Positions 41,683 to 51,319 of a stretch of DNA of 64,000 nt are shown piece by piece (the first letter of the stretch is position 1; each line of letters opens with the position of its first letter). The DNA comes from JAWOLE01 sp963815655 (GTDB taxonomy: Bacteria > Acidobacteriota > Thermoanaerobaculia > UBA5066 > Gp7-AA6). The notes under the pieces are model-generated. The model had not been told where the DNA came from. It searched no databases and saw only the letters and a list, made by a program, of their open reading frames with translations. The position numbers and the translations under genes are program-made. The DNA lies in NCBI GenBank assembly GCA_963815655.1, contig CAWFHK010000001.1, positions 3,782,001 through 3,846,000 on the forward strand, in the 5' to 3' direction.

Positions 41683-41686
<4 letters not shown>
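40844..41686 (-). CDS. MBL-fold metallo-hydrolase
   Basis: A 280-residue metallo-beta-lactamase-fold hydrolase. The metal site HxHxDH is in LTHHHTDHALGAGW (about residue 80), with further ligands in HPGHNHTPGDAVVHL and a C-terminal CVPGHGAAGG. Similar in layout to quinoprotein-relay SoxH/glyoxalase II-like proteins. It starts at GTG 41686, overlapping the stop of the Bcp peroxiredoxin gene (GTGA), so the two are one transcript. The substrate is unknown; a thioester or peroxide-linked role would fit the partner. Confidence 0.85.
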
Positions 41687-42165
<479 letters not shown>

Positions 42166-42191
42166 CGTGGCCTCCTCGTCTGTTGGTTCCG

Positions 42192-42555
42192 TGTCATTCG
42201 CGCTGTTTCCATGTCATTCTCGCTGTTTCCCTGTCATTCCGAGCCCCTCGCCCTCCTTTGTCATCCCGAGCCCCTCGCTCTCCCTGACATCCCGAGCCCC
42301 TCGCTCTCCCTGTCATCCCGAGCCCCTCGCTCTCCCTGTCATCCCGAGCGAAGCGAGGGATCTGCTCTGCCCGCTTCGAGTCGTCCCATCGGGCTCGGGG
42401 CAGGCTCCGCGAGGGATCTGCTCCCACTGCTTCGCTAGCCACCTCAGCTCGGGGCAGGCTCCGCGAGGGATCTGCCCCGTCTCTCTTTGACGACGGCCGG
42501 AGTAGATCCTTCGCGCAGCCTGTCCCGAGCGAAGCCGAGGGGCTCAGGATGACAG
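42192..42555. repeat. Dispersed intergenic repeat block (GTCATCC...GGATGAC family), expanded
   Basis: About 360 non-coding bases made of at least five tandem copies of CATCCCGAGCCCCTCGCTCT and related words, then GAGCGAAGCGAGGGATCTGC variants, ending in CTCAGGATGACA. It is the largest block of this repeat in the window. Confidence 0.85.
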
Positions 42556-42563
42556 GGGCGTGC

Positions 42564-45500
42564 TCATTTTCCGGCCAGATTGATCGGTGGGAGCTTCGCC
42601 TTGCGGAGTTCCTCGTTCAGGGCCGGAAGATCCTTCGTCTTGACGTCGGTCCAGCGGGCGAGCTGGCCGGCGAGGGACTTCCGGACTCCGTCCGCGGCGG
42701 CGGCCATCGCGGGGGTGGGCTTCGCGTCGGCGCTCTCGACGACCTCGAGGAGAGTCTCGAGCGATCCGTTCAGCCTCGAGAGGTCTTCCGCGGCGCCGCG
42801 CGGGCCGAAGCCGAATCCGCCGGCACTCCCCTCCATTGCGGCGGCCTTCGTCTCGAGAGCGGCGATGGCCGCGGCGGCGGGGCCCCTCGCCGCCTTCGCC
42901 TCGAGCGACTCGAGCTTTGAGCGCAGCGACTGGACTTCGCGCAGCGCCGTGACGTCCTCGCGCATCGCCTCGGTGATCTGTGTCGCGAGCTCGAACTGCC
43001 GCGCGAGATCTTCGCGGGAAGTCTTGACGCGCGGATCCATCGCGACGGTCAGCGGCTGCGTCGAGGTCTTCGCGCCGGCCGTGAGTTTGACGGTGTACTG
43101 ACCCGGCAGGACCCACGGCCCGACCGGGTGGCGCGGCGTGTCGTGGACAATCGCCGTCATCGGGTAGTCGTGGCGCAGCGCGTCGGGGGGCGAGGAGCGC
43201 AGGTCCCAGACGAACCGGTGGAAGCCGGCGGCGGCGGAGAGGGCCTGAGGCGGCCGCACCCAGTAGGTCGGGACGTTCAGGTCTTTCTCGTCCACGGGCT
43301 CGGGCCTGTCGGCGCTGGAGAAGCGGCGCACGAGCCTGCCCTTGTCGTCCAGGATCTCGAGCGTGACGGGTCCCGCGGACGCGGCCTTCAACTGGTAGTC
43401 GAGAATCGCGCCGTCTGGCGGGTTCTTCCCGGCCGGCTCCTCCGGAGGGAGCGGCGTGTCGTCGTTCATGTTCCACCGGACGCGGCGGGCGAGCTGCGGA
43501 CGGAAGAGGTGCGCCGGCGCCTCCGCGACGCTCGCGTCGAGCTGCCGCAGCGGCGTGATGTCGTCCAGGATCCAGAAGGAGCGGCCGTGCGTGCCGATGA
43601 CGGCGTCGTCCTCGTGGATGACGAGGTCGCGGATCGACGTGGCCGGCATGTTCAGGCGCAGCGACTGCCAGCGGTCCCCGTCGTCGAGCGAGACCCAGAC
43701 CTGATTCTCAGTCCCCGCGAAGAGGAGGCCCTTCCGCTCCGGGTCCTCTCTCACGGTGTTGACAGGGGCGTTCTCCGGCAGTCCGCTCACGATCTTCTGC
43801 CAGGACTTGCCGCCGTCGTGCGTCCTGTAGATGTACGGCTTCAGATCGTCGATCCGGAACCGCGACACCGACGCGTAGACGGTCTCCGTGTCGAAATGCG
43901 AGGCGTCCATCTGCGTGACCTTGCTCCACGGCGTCAATTCCGGCGGCGTGACGTCATGCCAGGTCTTGCCTCCGTCTCGGGTGACGTGGATCAGGCCGTC
44001 GTCGGTGCCGACCCAGATCGTGGCGGCGTCTTTGGGAGACGGCGCGATCGAATAGATGACGCCGCGATGCTTCGCCTTGTCCTTGTCGGCGAGGTGGCCG
44101 AGGCTCGGCGGCGTTCCCGGGTCCTCGCGCGTCAGGTCGGGGCTGATGGTCTCCCAGGTCTCTCCGCCGTCGGCGGTCTTCCAGAGGACCTGCGAGGCGA
44201 AGAAGAGGACGTGAGGATCGGCGGGAGAGAAGAGGACCGGCGCCGTGCGGTCGAACCGGTCCTTCGCTCCGCGCAGGGGGACGGGACCCACATTCTGGAT
44301 CTGGCCGGTCGCCTCGTCGTAGCGCGTGAGCTTGCCTCCGTAGATGACGCCGGGATGGAGCGGATCTGGCGCGACGTAGCCGTACTCCTCGACTCCAACG
44401 GGATGAAACTCGCGGAAGGTGATGGCGCCGTCGTTGCCGCGGCTCCAGACGCCGGCCGAGCCGCTCTCCTGCTGGCCGCCGTAGACGCGGTAGGGGAAGC
44501 GGTTGTCGGTCGAGACGTGGAAGAGCTGCGCGGTCGGCTGGTTGTACCAGGAGCTCCACGTCTCCCCGCCGTTGACCGTGATCGTCGCGCCCTGGTCCAC
44601 GCCGAGGATCATGATTTGCGGGCTCTCGGGGTTGATCCAGATCCGGTGGTAGTCGTCTCCGCCCGGCGCTCCCTTGATAGCGGTGAAGGTCGCGCCGCCG
44701 TCGGTCGAGCGGTATGTCGAGGTGTTGGCGCAGTAGACGATGTCCGGGTTCTTCGGGTCCACTCGGACTTCCGCGAAGTCGCCGCCGCGGCCGTTGACGC
44801 GGTTCTCGGTGTTGACGCGCCGCCAGCTCTCGCCCGCGTCGTCGGAGCGGAAGAGACCGCCGGCGTGTTCCCGCGCCGAGACGACCGCGTACATCCGCTT
44901 CGGGTCGCTCGGAGCGACGGCGATGCCGATGCGCCCGAGGCCCTCCGCGGCGGTCGGCAGCCCATTCGTGAGCGGCCGCCAGGTCGTCCCGCCGTCGGCG
45001 GACACGAAGAGCCCGCTGCCGGAACCCTGGTACTCGTTGCCGTACTCCCACGGTCCCTGCCGCGACGCCCAGAGGACGGCGTAGACCTTCCGCGAATCGC
45101 GCGGATCGAAGGCGAGGTCCACCGCGCCCGTGTCCTCATCCTTATAGAGGACCTTCTGCCAGGTCTCGCCGCCGTCGGTGGAGCGGAAGATGCCGCGCTC
45201 GCCGTTGGGGCCGTAGGGATGTCCGAGGACCGCGACGAGGAGGCGCTTCGCGTCCTTCGGGTCCACGAGGATCGCGGCGATCTGCCGGCCGTCGGAGAGG
45301 CCCAGGTGGCGCCAGGTCCTTCCCGCGTCCGTGGACTTGTAGACGCCGTCCCCCACGGAGAGGTCGGGGCGTTGCAGGCCTTCGCCGCTCCCGACGTAGA
45401 GGACGTTCGGGTCGGAGGGGGCGACGGCGAGGGCCCCGATCGAGCCGGTCGGCTGGTCGTCGAAGATCGGCGTCCAGACGCGCCCGGAGTCGGTGCTCTT

Positions 45501-45728
45501 CCAGACGCCGCCGTTGTTGGCGGCCATGTAGAAGACGTTCTGCTGGCCGGGAACCCCGCTGACGGCGACGGTCCGTCCGCCGCGGAACGGCCCGATCATC
45601 CGCCACCGCATCTCCGAGAGATTCCGGACGTCCACCGGCTGTCCGGCCGCGGGCGGGGCGGACGGGAGCGCCCCGGCCAGACCGAGGCACAGCCCGAGTG
45701 TGAAGCGCAAACGGCGAGGGCAGATCAT
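42564..45728 (-). CDS. Secreted VPS10/BNR beta-propeller protein
   Basis: A 1054-residue exported protein. The ATG at 45728 follows a GGAGGAAAG site; an in-frame ATG at 45752 would put extra basic residues before the signal peptide (CPRRLRFTLGLCLGLAGALP). The body is a sortilin-type propeller with many Asp-box motifs (WKSTDSGRVW, FRSTDGGETWQ, WVGTDDGLIHVTRDGGKTWH). It is followed from about residue 750 by a C-terminal beta/coil region (VLPGQYTVKLTAGAKT, then helical DLARQFELATQITEAMRE). It is paralogous over most of its length to residues 290-1267 of the 5360 protein but lacks the LolA-like head. Its role is unknown, probably extracellular polymer binding or hydrolysis. Confidence 0.83.
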   Translation of the reverse strand: MICPRRLRFTLGLCLGLAGALPSAPPAAGQPVDVRNLSEMRWRMIGPFRGGRTVAVSGVPGQQNVFYMAANNGGVWKSTDSGRVWTPIFDDQPTGSIGALAVAPSDPNVLYVGSGEGLQRPDLSVGDGVYKSTDAGRTWRHLGLSDGRQIAAILVDPKDAKRLLVAVLGHPYGPNGERGIFRSTDGGETWQKVLYKDEDTGAVDLAFDPRDSRKVYAVLWASRQGPWEYGNEYQGSGSGLFVSADGGTTWRPLTNGLPTAAEGLGRIGIAVAPSDPKRMYAVVSAREHAGGLFRSDDAGESWRRVNTENRVNGRGGDFAEVRVDPKNPDIVYCANTSTYRSTDGGATFTAIKGAPGGDDYHRIWINPESPQIMILGVDQGATITVNGGETWSSWYNQPTAQLFHVSTDNRFPYRVYGGQQESGSAGVWSRGNDGAITFREFHPVGVEEYGYVAPDPLHPGVIYGGKLTRYDEATGQIQNVGPVPLRGAKDRFDRTAPVLFSPADPHVLFFASQVLWKTADGGETWETISPDLTREDPGTPPSLGHLADKDKAKHRGVIYSIAPSPKDAATIWVGTDDGLIHVTRDGGKTWHDVTPPELTPWSKVTQMDASHFDTETVYASVSRFRIDDLKPYIYRTHDGGKSWQKIVSGLPENAPVNTVREDPERKGLLFAGTENQVWVSLDDGDRWQSLRLNMPATSIRDLVIHEDDAVIGTHGRSFWILDDITPLRQLDASVAEAPAHLFRPQLARRVRWNMNDDTPLPPEEPAGKNPPDGAILDYQLKAASAGPVTLEILDDKGRLVRRFSSADRPEPVDEKDLNVPTYWVRPPQALSAAAGFHRFVWDLRSSPPDALRHDYPMTAIVHDTPRHPVGPWVLPGQYTVKLTAGAKTSTQPLTVAMDPRVKTSREDLARQFELATQITEAMREDVTALREVQSLRSKLESLEAKAARGPAAAAIAALETKAAAMEGSAGGFGFGPRGAAEDLSRLNGSLETLLEVVESADAKPTPAMAAAADGVRKSLAGQLARWTDVKTKDLPALNEELRKAKLPPINLAGK

Positions 45729-45857
45729 CGCTTTCCTCCGGGATCGAAACATATAACGCGCCCGGTCCGTCCCTCGCGGCGGCCCGCGAGGCGGTCCGTC
45801 GCGGAATGCCCGCCAGCTTCGGAGCGTTTACCGGGAGCGGACGGAAAGGAGCGCCGC

Positions 45858-46253
45858 ATGCGAAAGTTGCTGACCGCCTTCTCGCCGCTTCTCCTTCTAC
45901 TTTCGCTCTCGGGGTGCGCGCACCGCCGCGCCGCTTTGTCGCCGGCTTCCGTCGGCTACGCATACGATGACTGCGAATTCGAGGGCGACTGCTACGGCGG
46001 CCTGGACACGACGGCCGCATCCTGCGTCTTCGTCCAACCCCCCGCCGCCCCGGCGCGACTGGCGGTCATCGTCGCCTCGCAGCGCCATGCGACGAGGGTC
46101 GTGACGCGCGAGGACTGGACGCCTGCGACGGCGTCAACGAACGCCTCCCCCAGCGCTCCGCCTCCGCCAGGCGTCGCTCCCGCGCCGGTGGCCAGGGAGC
46201 CCGTCGTCCTGGCTTCCCCCGCCGGCGGGGGAAGGTCGCCCAGAACACCTTGA
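45858..46253 (+). CDS. Hypothetical small lipoprotein
   Basis: A 131-residue predicted lipoprotein: MRKLLTAFSPLLLLLSLSGC is a textbook lipobox. The remainder has a Cys pair region (DDCEFEGDCYGGL) and a Pro/Ala-rich end. An AAAGGAG site is seven bases from the ATG. It is divergent from the BNR protein gene. No family recognised. Confidence 0.65.
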   Translation: MRKLLTAFSPLLLLLSLSGCAHRRAALSPASVGYAYDDCEFEGDCYGGLDTTAASCVFVQPPAAPARLAVIVASQRHATRVVTREDWTPATASTNASPSAPPPPGVAPAPVAREPVVLASPAGGGRSPRTP

Positions 46254-46257
46254 GGGA

Positions 46258-46683
46258 GTGCTCGGTGTTGCCCTGTCGCCGGAGCCCGTGACGCTGGATC
46301 GAGGCAGCGCTTCGCCGGGACGCGTTCGGACGGCGCGGTTTTTGGCCGTTGCCGCGGACGTTGTTCAGATCGTCGTGTTCCCGCTCTTCGCGCCGGGCAT
46401 CGCGTCTCCATGGAACAACGCGCTCGATCTCCTGGTGGCCCTCGCGATGATCTGGCTCGTCGGATGGCACTGGGCGTTTCTGCCGTCGTTCTTCGCCGAG
46501 ATGGTGCCCGGTCTCGACCTCGTGCCGACCTGGACGGCCGCGGTCTTCTTCGCGACCCGCGCGAAGAGGCCGACGGGGAGAGGGGAGGACGTCATCGAAG
46601 CTGAGGTCGTGTCCTCACAGGCTCTCGAGCCGGAGAAGGGAGGGCGCCCCTCACCCCGGCCCTCTCCCGCCGGGAGAGGGTGA
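46258..46683 (+). CDS. Hypothetical membrane protein
   Basis: A reading frame of up to 141 residues from GTG 46258, with two hydrophobic helices (VVQIVVFPLFAPG and NALDLLVALAMIWLVGWHWA). GC-rich third positions and the helix pattern support it as coding. It resembles small proteins of about 120 residues with a conserved WHWAFLPSF segment; I cannot name the family. The final ten residues (PRPSPAGRG) are encoded by the dispersed CCCTCTCCC palindrome, so the natural end may have been altered by that repeat. Confidence 0.55.
   Translation: MLGVALSPEPVTLDRGSASPGRVRTARFLAVAADVVQIVVFPLFAPGIASPWNNALDLLVALAMIWLVGWHWAFLPSFFAEMVPGLDLVPTWTAAVFFATRAKRPTGRGEDVIEAEVVSSQALEPEKGGRPSPRPSPAGRG
46660..46680. 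repeat. Dispersed palindrome CCCTCTCCC/GGGAGAGGG
   Basis: A 9-bp perfect inverted repeat with a GCC loop, overlapping the end of the preceding gene and close to the end of the convergent PDZ gene; a second copy of the element at 36526. Confidence 0.65.
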
Positions 46684-46690
46684 AGGGCGG

Positions 46691-47389
46691 CTAGCGCTTC
46701 GGGAGCTTCTTCTCCAGGTCGTTCAAGCGCTTCTCGATCTCTTCCAGCTTGTCCTGCAGGCGGTCGAGGTTCTCGGGACCGTCTCGAAAGACCCAGGCAT
46801 GGCGTCCGAGGTCCCGCCCGAGATTCCTGCCGATGTCGCGTCCGATGTCGCGGCCCAGGTGCCCGATGTCGCGGCCCATCTCTCCGAGGTCGATCTCGGC
46901 GGCGCGGCGCTCTTCGATTTTGGCGGTGAGCTGCTTGACGGCGCGGTCGCGGGAGACCTCGAGCTTCAGCGTCTCGCCCGATTTCCTGCGCCGCACGGCG
47001 CGTGTCAGGTCGGAAGGCGACTCGATGCGGTCGCCGTCCGCCCGGGTGACGATGTCGCCGACCTCGATCCCGGCCTTCGCGGCGGGACTCTCGCTCTCGA
47101 CTCCGGCCACGAGCACGCCGGCGTCCTTCGGCGCTCCGTAGTGCGCCCGCAGCTCCGGCGTCATCTCGAGGAGGCGGACGCCCAGGTACCCCCGCCGGCC
47201 ACGCCCGGACATTCGCCAGACGACCGGCTCGTCGCCGTCGGAGGAATACACGCCGTCGTCGGTCACGACGATGGTCTTTTCCTTCTTCTCGGACTTCTCC
47301 TTCGGCTCGTCGCCGGCGTGGACCGTGTCGGCGCAGGTGGCGATCAGGAGCAGGGCAAGCGGCAGTGCCTTCATCGCGGTTGAGCTCAT
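46691..47389 (-). CDS. Secreted PDZ-domain protein with coiled-coil tail
   Basis: A 232-residue exported protein. The ATG at 47389 has AAAGGAG nine bases upstream. A signal peptide (KALPLALLLIATCADTVHA) and a Lys/Glu-rich linker lead to one PDZ domain (GYLGVRLLEMTPELRAHYGA, SPAAKAGIEVGDIVTRADG, SPSDLTRAVRRRKSGETLKL). The C-terminus has repeated Gly-Arg-Asp-Ile/Leu units (MGRDIGHLGRDIGRDIGRNL), then a charged helix (LDRLQDKLEEIEKRLNDLEK) that is probably a coiled coil. The PDZ type is that of HtrA proteases but no protease domain is present. Probably a periplasmic scaffold. Confidence 0.82.
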   Translation of the reverse strand: MSSTAMKALPLALLLIATCADTVHAGDEPKEKSEKKEKTIVVTDDGVYSSDGDEPVVWRMSGRGRRGYLGVRLLEMTPELRAHYGAPKDAGVLVAGVESESPAAKAGIEVGDIVTRADGDRIESPSDLTRAVRRRKSGETLKLEVSRDRAVKQLTAKIEERRAAEIDLGEMGRDIGHLGRDIGRDIGRNLGRDLGRHAWVFRDGPENLDRLQDKLEEIEKRLNDLEKKLPKR

Positions 47390-47432
47390 TCCAGAGACTC
47401 CTTTCGTAAGGGGAGACGCCATGGTGCCCGAA

Positions 47433-47590
47433 AGGTTTCAGGTTGGAGGTTTCAGGTGAGATGCAGGTGTCAGGTATCAGGTGCCAGGGGTCAGGGACCA
47501 AAGCTCTCGTACCTGACACCCGACACCTGGCACCTGGCACCTGCATTTTCCCTGACACCTATCCCCCTGACACCTGGACCCTGGTAATAG
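47433..47590. repeat. Inverted heptamer arrays (AGGTGTC/GACACCT) forming a hairpin
   Basis: AGGTTTC-type heptamers (47433-47460) are followed by AGGTGTC-type heptamers (47465-47496), a short spacer, and then complementary GACACCT-type heptamers (47511-47590). The two halves can pair into a long imperfect hairpin. The right half also matches the array at 59982 in reverse orientation, including a flanking GGGAAATGCAGG word. Confidence 0.75.
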
Positions 47591-47620
47591 ACTCCGACAT
47601 TCCCGAAGCGAACGAGAAGG

Positions 47621-47723
47621 CGCGGCCAGGGCGGCCGGGTTCGAGGACGCCAGGCACATCGGCCCGTACCTGCGAGCGCTCATCGGGAGCCACCACGACA
47701 CGCTGGCCGTCGCCATCAAGTGA
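47621..47723 (+). pseudogene. Possible 3' gene remnant
   Basis: The plus strand reads AAGFEDARHIGPYLRALIGS and HHDTLAVAIK to a TGA at 47721-47723, a peptide with coding-like composition but no start; upstream it runs into the heptamer arrays. It could be the last 30 or so codons of a gene destroyed by repeat insertion. Not identified. Confidence 0.3.
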
Positions 47724-47738
47724 GAGAGGGGCTTCGCG

Positions 47739-48827
47739 TTGGCCGTCCTGATGGTCTACGCTGGCCTGCTCGCCGGGCTGGCCGGAGTCGTCTTCCTGGC
47801 GCGGCCCCCGCGCGCGCTCGGCATCCGGACGCGGCGGGCGGCCGCGGGGATCCTTGCGATCGGGTCCGTCCTGGCGGCCGTGGGAGCGTCGTGGCCGGCG
47901 CCTCTCGTCGCGTCGGGCGGGGAACGCTCGCGGCTCGATGATTTCGTTCCCGTCTGTCAATTTCGGGAGTTCCACGAGATCCGCGTTCACGCGCCGGCGA
48001 GCGCCGTGTTCCGCGCCGTCAAGTCGGTCACGGCGGGCGAGATCCGGTTCTTCCGGCTCCTGACCTGGATCCGGTCGCCGCGCCTCTCCCGCCCGCGCCG
48101 CGAGAGCATCCTCGCCGCGCCGGCGGAGAAGCCGGTGCTGGAGGTGGCGCTCCATTCCGGATTCCTGCTGCTGACGGAGGACACGGACAGGGAACTCGTC
48201 TTCGGAACGATCCTCTGCGGCCGGCCGCCGCGGATTCGAGGCGCCGGTCCGCGGGTCTTCGCGGCGCTCGACCGGCCGGGATTCTGCAAGGCCGCGATGA
48301 ACTTCCGCCTGCGCGAAGAGCCGGGCGGCTGGGTCCGCCTCTCGACGGAGACGCGCGTCTTCGCTCTCGGCCCGTCCGCCCGCAGGAGGTTCGCGATTTA
48401 CTGGCGCGTCATCTCTCCGGGGAGCGCCCTCATCCGGCGCCTCTGGCTCGCGGCCATCCGGCGCCGGGCCGAGGATCCGCGCCGGTCGTGCCTCGACGGG
48501 CTGGAAGCCGTCACCCGCCCGGTCAACCAGGCGCTCGACGCGTTCGAATCGGACCAGGCCGCGGCGAAGAGAAGGGCCGCCGCCGCGGAGCGAGTCCTGG
48601 CGGAGGCGCGGCCCGCCCGCGAGAAACTGGAATCGGCCGCCGCCGAGCCCGCGTGCCTCCGGTCGCGGCGGGAGGATCTCGTGTTCCTGAACCACCTCAT
48701 CCTCGGGTTCCAGGCATACATCGAACGCGGCTCGCGGGATGGCAATTCTCTCGCGGAGCTCCTGTCCATCATTCGCCGCGCCCGCGCCCACCAGGAGCGG
48801 GGCAGGGCCCCAGACCTCGCGTTCTGA
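47739..48827 (+). CDS. Membrane-anchored SRPBCC-like hypothetical protein
   Basis: A 362-residue protein. The start is probably TTG 47739, eight bases after GAGAGGGG; an ATG at 47751 is the alternative. Two hydrophobic helices occupy residues about 1-60. A domain of about 170 residues follows with the feel of an SRPBCC/START-like lipid-binding fold (FHEIRVHAPASAVFRAVKSV, GGWVRLSTETRVFALGPSAR, FAIYWRVISPGSALIRRLWL). The last 110 residues are helical and charged, an extension not usual for the family. Function unknown. Confidence 0.68.
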   Translation: MAVLMVYAGLLAGLAGVVFLARPPRALGIRTRRAAAGILAIGSVLAAVGASWPAPLVASGGERSRLDDFVPVCQFREFHEIRVHAPASAVFRAVKSVTAGEIRFFRLLTWIRSPRLSRPRRESILAAPAEKPVLEVALHSGFLLLTEDTDRELVFGTILCGRPPRIRGAGPRVFAALDRPGFCKAAMNFRLREEPGGWVRLSTETRVFALGPSARRRFAIYWRVISPGSALIRRLWLAAIRRRAEDPRRSCLDGLEAVTRPVNQALDAFESDQAAAKRRAAAAERVLAEARPAREKLESAAAEPACLRSRREDLVFLNHLILGFQAYIERGSRDGNSLAELLSIIRRARAHQERGRAPDLAF

Positions 48828-49020
48828 CCTCCAGCCGAACCCTTGCGCGTCCCGACCCCCCGGGGAGCCGGGACGCGCCGCTGCGCCGGGTTACGCCGGG
48901 ATCGGGCCGTTGACGTCGCGCAGAGGAAACTGCGACAGAGTCGTTCTCACGTTGGCCTCCTTTGATCCGCCCCGCCAGAGGCGGTTCGTGGGAAGCGGTG
49001 GTAAGAGCGCTCTGACCTGC

Positions 49021-49074
49021 TTCTCGCCTATGAAGTGGCGAGAAGAGGTGGGTTTTGTTATGGGCCGGGAAAAT
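49021..49074. repeat. REP-like element related to the one by the transposase
   Basis: TTCTCGCC-TATGAAGT-GGCGAGAA hairpin (49021-49044) followed by GAGGTGGGTTTTGTTATG; related in opposite orientation to 39898-39927. The surrounding 48828-49213 has no other recognisable feature. Confidence 0.45.
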
Positions 49075-49213
49075 TACCGGGAGCCGCGAGCCGGACACTC
49101 GAGGTCCGGCACTCGGGGCCCGGACCGCGCCGGCCTCGGGGGGAGAGGAGAGGAGCGCGACGCGAAGGGCGCCCGGCGCGTCCTCCGCGCTCCGGGCCGT
49201 TCCGGAGGAAGAG

Positions 49214-50626
49214 CTAGCCCGAGATTCTGTCGAAGCGGGCGCGCAGCTGGCGGCCGGCCGACTCCCGCAGGAGGGCGACCTCTTCGAGGTTCGGGTCGTC
49301 GCCCGAGAGGGCCGCCGCGAGTTGCCGCAGGATCACGGGATCGAGCGCGTCGTGGCGCGCGACCTCCGCCCGGAAGATCTCGAAGCGCTGGGCGGCGCGC
49401 CCGAGATGGCCGCTCAGGGCCCAGCTCTCGACCTCGTAGAGATCGGCCGTCAGGGCGTTGGCGATGTTGCCCGCTTCGCGGAAGTGCCGCGCGGCCTGCA
49501 GGAAGGCGAGCGCCGCTCCGCGATAGTTGCGCGCGCGGAGCAGGACGAGCGCGAGACCGTTGCGGATGTAGCCGACCCAGGCCGCGTGCCGCTCGCGCGA
49601 CATGGACTTCAGCGCGCGCGCGTATTCTCGGCGAGCCTCATCGAGGCGGCCCATGGCCGAGAGGCAGGCGGCGAGGGAGTTCAGGGCTCCCATGTAGTTG
49701 CTCCACAGCTCGCGCCGGTGGAAGACGGGCAGGGCGCTCCGGTAGGTCTCGAGCGCCTCGTCCTCGCGGCCCAGCTTCGACAGGGAGATGCCTTCGGCGA
49801 CGCGGGCGCGGGCGACGTAATCCTCGAGCTCCAGCTCTTCGAAGGTCGCCCGGGCACGGCGGGCCAGCAGCAGGCCGGCGGCCGGATCGCCGGCGAAAGC
49901 GCGGCGCTGCGATTCGGAAAGCTCCACGATGGCGAGACTCGGGTCGTCGCCCGTGGATTCTCCGAAAGCCCCGTAGGCCTGCTCGAGGTGCTCCCGGGCA
50001 AGTTCGAGCTCCCCGGTCCAGTTGCGCCCCTGCCCCGCGAGCAGGTGGGCCTGCCCCACGAGCGCCTGCAAGGGGACGATCCGCTCGACCGGCGACGCGG
50101 GATCTCCCGGCGTCTCTCGCTCGAGACGGTCGAGCGCGGCGAGCGCGAGACCGAGCGCTCGCATCGGGCTCTCCGCGATCATGAGCCCCGCCTCCTGCAG
50201 CGCGTAGAGGAGCGCGAATCGGGCGGCCGGTTCGGAGAGAGACGACCCGGCCAGCAGCGACGCCAGCTCCTGCCCGGAACGCTTCGCGGTTTCGAGGATG
50301 CGCCCGCTCTCCGCGCGGGCCCTCTCCGAGGCCTCGAGGGCGACGAGCGCGAGGCTCTCGCCGCCCCGACCCGGCGCCGCGGCGGCCGGAAGCGGCCGCG
50401 CCTCCGGTCTCCGCGCGAAGGGATCGCCGGGAGGGAGGCCGTCGTCGCCGGCGAAATCGCTCGTGATCTCCTTCAGTTGCCGGTCGAGGGTCTCCATCGC
50501 GGACAGGGCCGTCGCGCATCGCCTGCAGGCGTGGAGGTGGCTTTCCGCGGCGTCGCGCTCCACGCCGTCCAGCTCCTCGACGGCATACCGCAAGAGCGTG
50601 AACTCGTCGAGGTGATCGGGACTCAT
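49214..50626 (-). CDS. Zinc-finger anti-sigma-like protein fused to TPR repeats
   Basis: A 470-residue cytoplasmic protein. The N-terminus has an HxxxCxxC zinc-binding anti-sigma signature (ESHLHACRRCATALS, about residue 30). After a Pro/Ala linker the rest is helical with tetratricopeptide-type pairs (ALALAALDRLERETPGD, GLLLARRARATFEELELEDY, EALETYRSALPVFHRRELWS, EARREYARALKSMSRERHAA). No transmembrane helix is evident, unlike classic anti-sigma factors. The ATG overlaps the stop of the sigma factor (ATGA), so it is the likely regulator of that sigma factor, with the TPR part as sensor or docking surface. Confidence 0.8.
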   Translation of the reverse strand: MSPDHLDEFTLLRYAVEELDGVERDAAESHLHACRRCATALSAMETLDRQLKEITSDFAGDDGLPPGDPFARRPEARPLPAAAAPGRGGESLALVALEASERARAESGRILETAKRSGQELASLLAGSSLSEPAARFALLYALQEAGLMIAESPMRALGLALAALDRLERETPGDPASPVERIVPLQALVGQAHLLAGQGRNWTGELELAREHLEQAYGAFGESTGDDPSLAIVELSESQRRAFAGDPAAGLLLARRARATFEELELEDYVARARVAEGISLSKLGREDEALETYRSALPVFHRRELWSNYMGALNSLAACLSAMGRLDEARREYARALKSMSRERHAAWVGYIRNGLALVLLRARNYRGAALAFLQAARHFREAGNIANALTADLYEVESWALSGHLGRAAQRFEIFRAEVARHDALDPVILRQLAAALSGDDPNLEEVALLRESAGRQLRARFDRISG

Positions 50627-51165
50627 GTGTCCAGGCATGCCCGCAGCCTCCTCAGGCAGCCGTTGATCGTGTTCCAGACGCCGGAGTAGGGGAGGGGGAT
50701 CGCCTGCGCCGTTTCCTGGAGGCTGCGTCCTTCGACGTAGTAGGTGAGCAGGATCTTCCGGCAGGAGGAGGAGATGGTTCGCAGCAGCTGCTTGAGCTCC
50801 AGTCTCCGTCGCGTCGCGTCCGGGCCGTCGGTGACGCAGGGTGTTTCCGGCGGCTCCTTTCCGGCGACGAACACCCCGCGATGCGTCTGGCGGGCCTTGA
50901 TGAACTGGCAGCAGCGCAGGTGAAAGACCCTGAAGGTGAAGCCCCGCGGATTTCGGACGACGGTGCGCTGCCGCAGCAGCTCGAGCGCCGTGTCCTGGAG
51001 CAGGTCCTGCGCGTCGTCGGAATCGATTCCGAAACGGGAGCCGGCGTAGCGAAGCAGCCGCGTCCTCTGCTCGCCGTCGAGCAGCACGGCTTGCGCGATC
51101 TCGCGCGAACCCGGCGAGGAGATTTCCGATTCCAACGGGCTCCCTGTCTTCTGTCTCATTCCCAT
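50623..51165 (-). CDS. RNA polymerase sigma factor, ECF type
   Basis: A 180-residue sigma-70-family factor with region 2 (SDDAQDLLQDTALELLRQRT, RGFTFRVFHLRCCQFIKARQ) and region 4 (LKQLLRTISSSCRKILLTYY, GRSLQETAQAIPLPYSGVWN). ATG 51165 is taken; an ATG six bases later is also possible. It is coupled to the zinc-finger/TPR gene and divergent from the sensor kinase at 51320, so the three may form one signalling unit. Confidence 0.82.
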   Translation of the reverse strand: MGMRQKTGSPLESEISSPGSREIAQAVLLDGEQRTRLLRYAGSRFGIDSDDAQDLLQDTALELLRQRTVVRNPRGFTFRVFHLRCCQFIKARQTHRGVFVAGKEPPETPCVTDGPDATRRRLELKQLLRTISSSCRKILLTYYVEGRSLQETAQAIPLPYSGVWNTINGCLRRLRACLDT

Positions 51166-51319
51166 TGTGACAGATCCGAGCCTTGTCACGAAATGGCAGA
51201 TCCGGCCCCTTTGGTCGCCGCTCGTTGTCAGGATTCTCGACAACCGGAAGAAAAGCCCTTGCGGCTTCAAGGAGTTGCAATCGGGCCCGGATGGCGCGCT
51301 CGTTGCTCCTCTACGGTCT

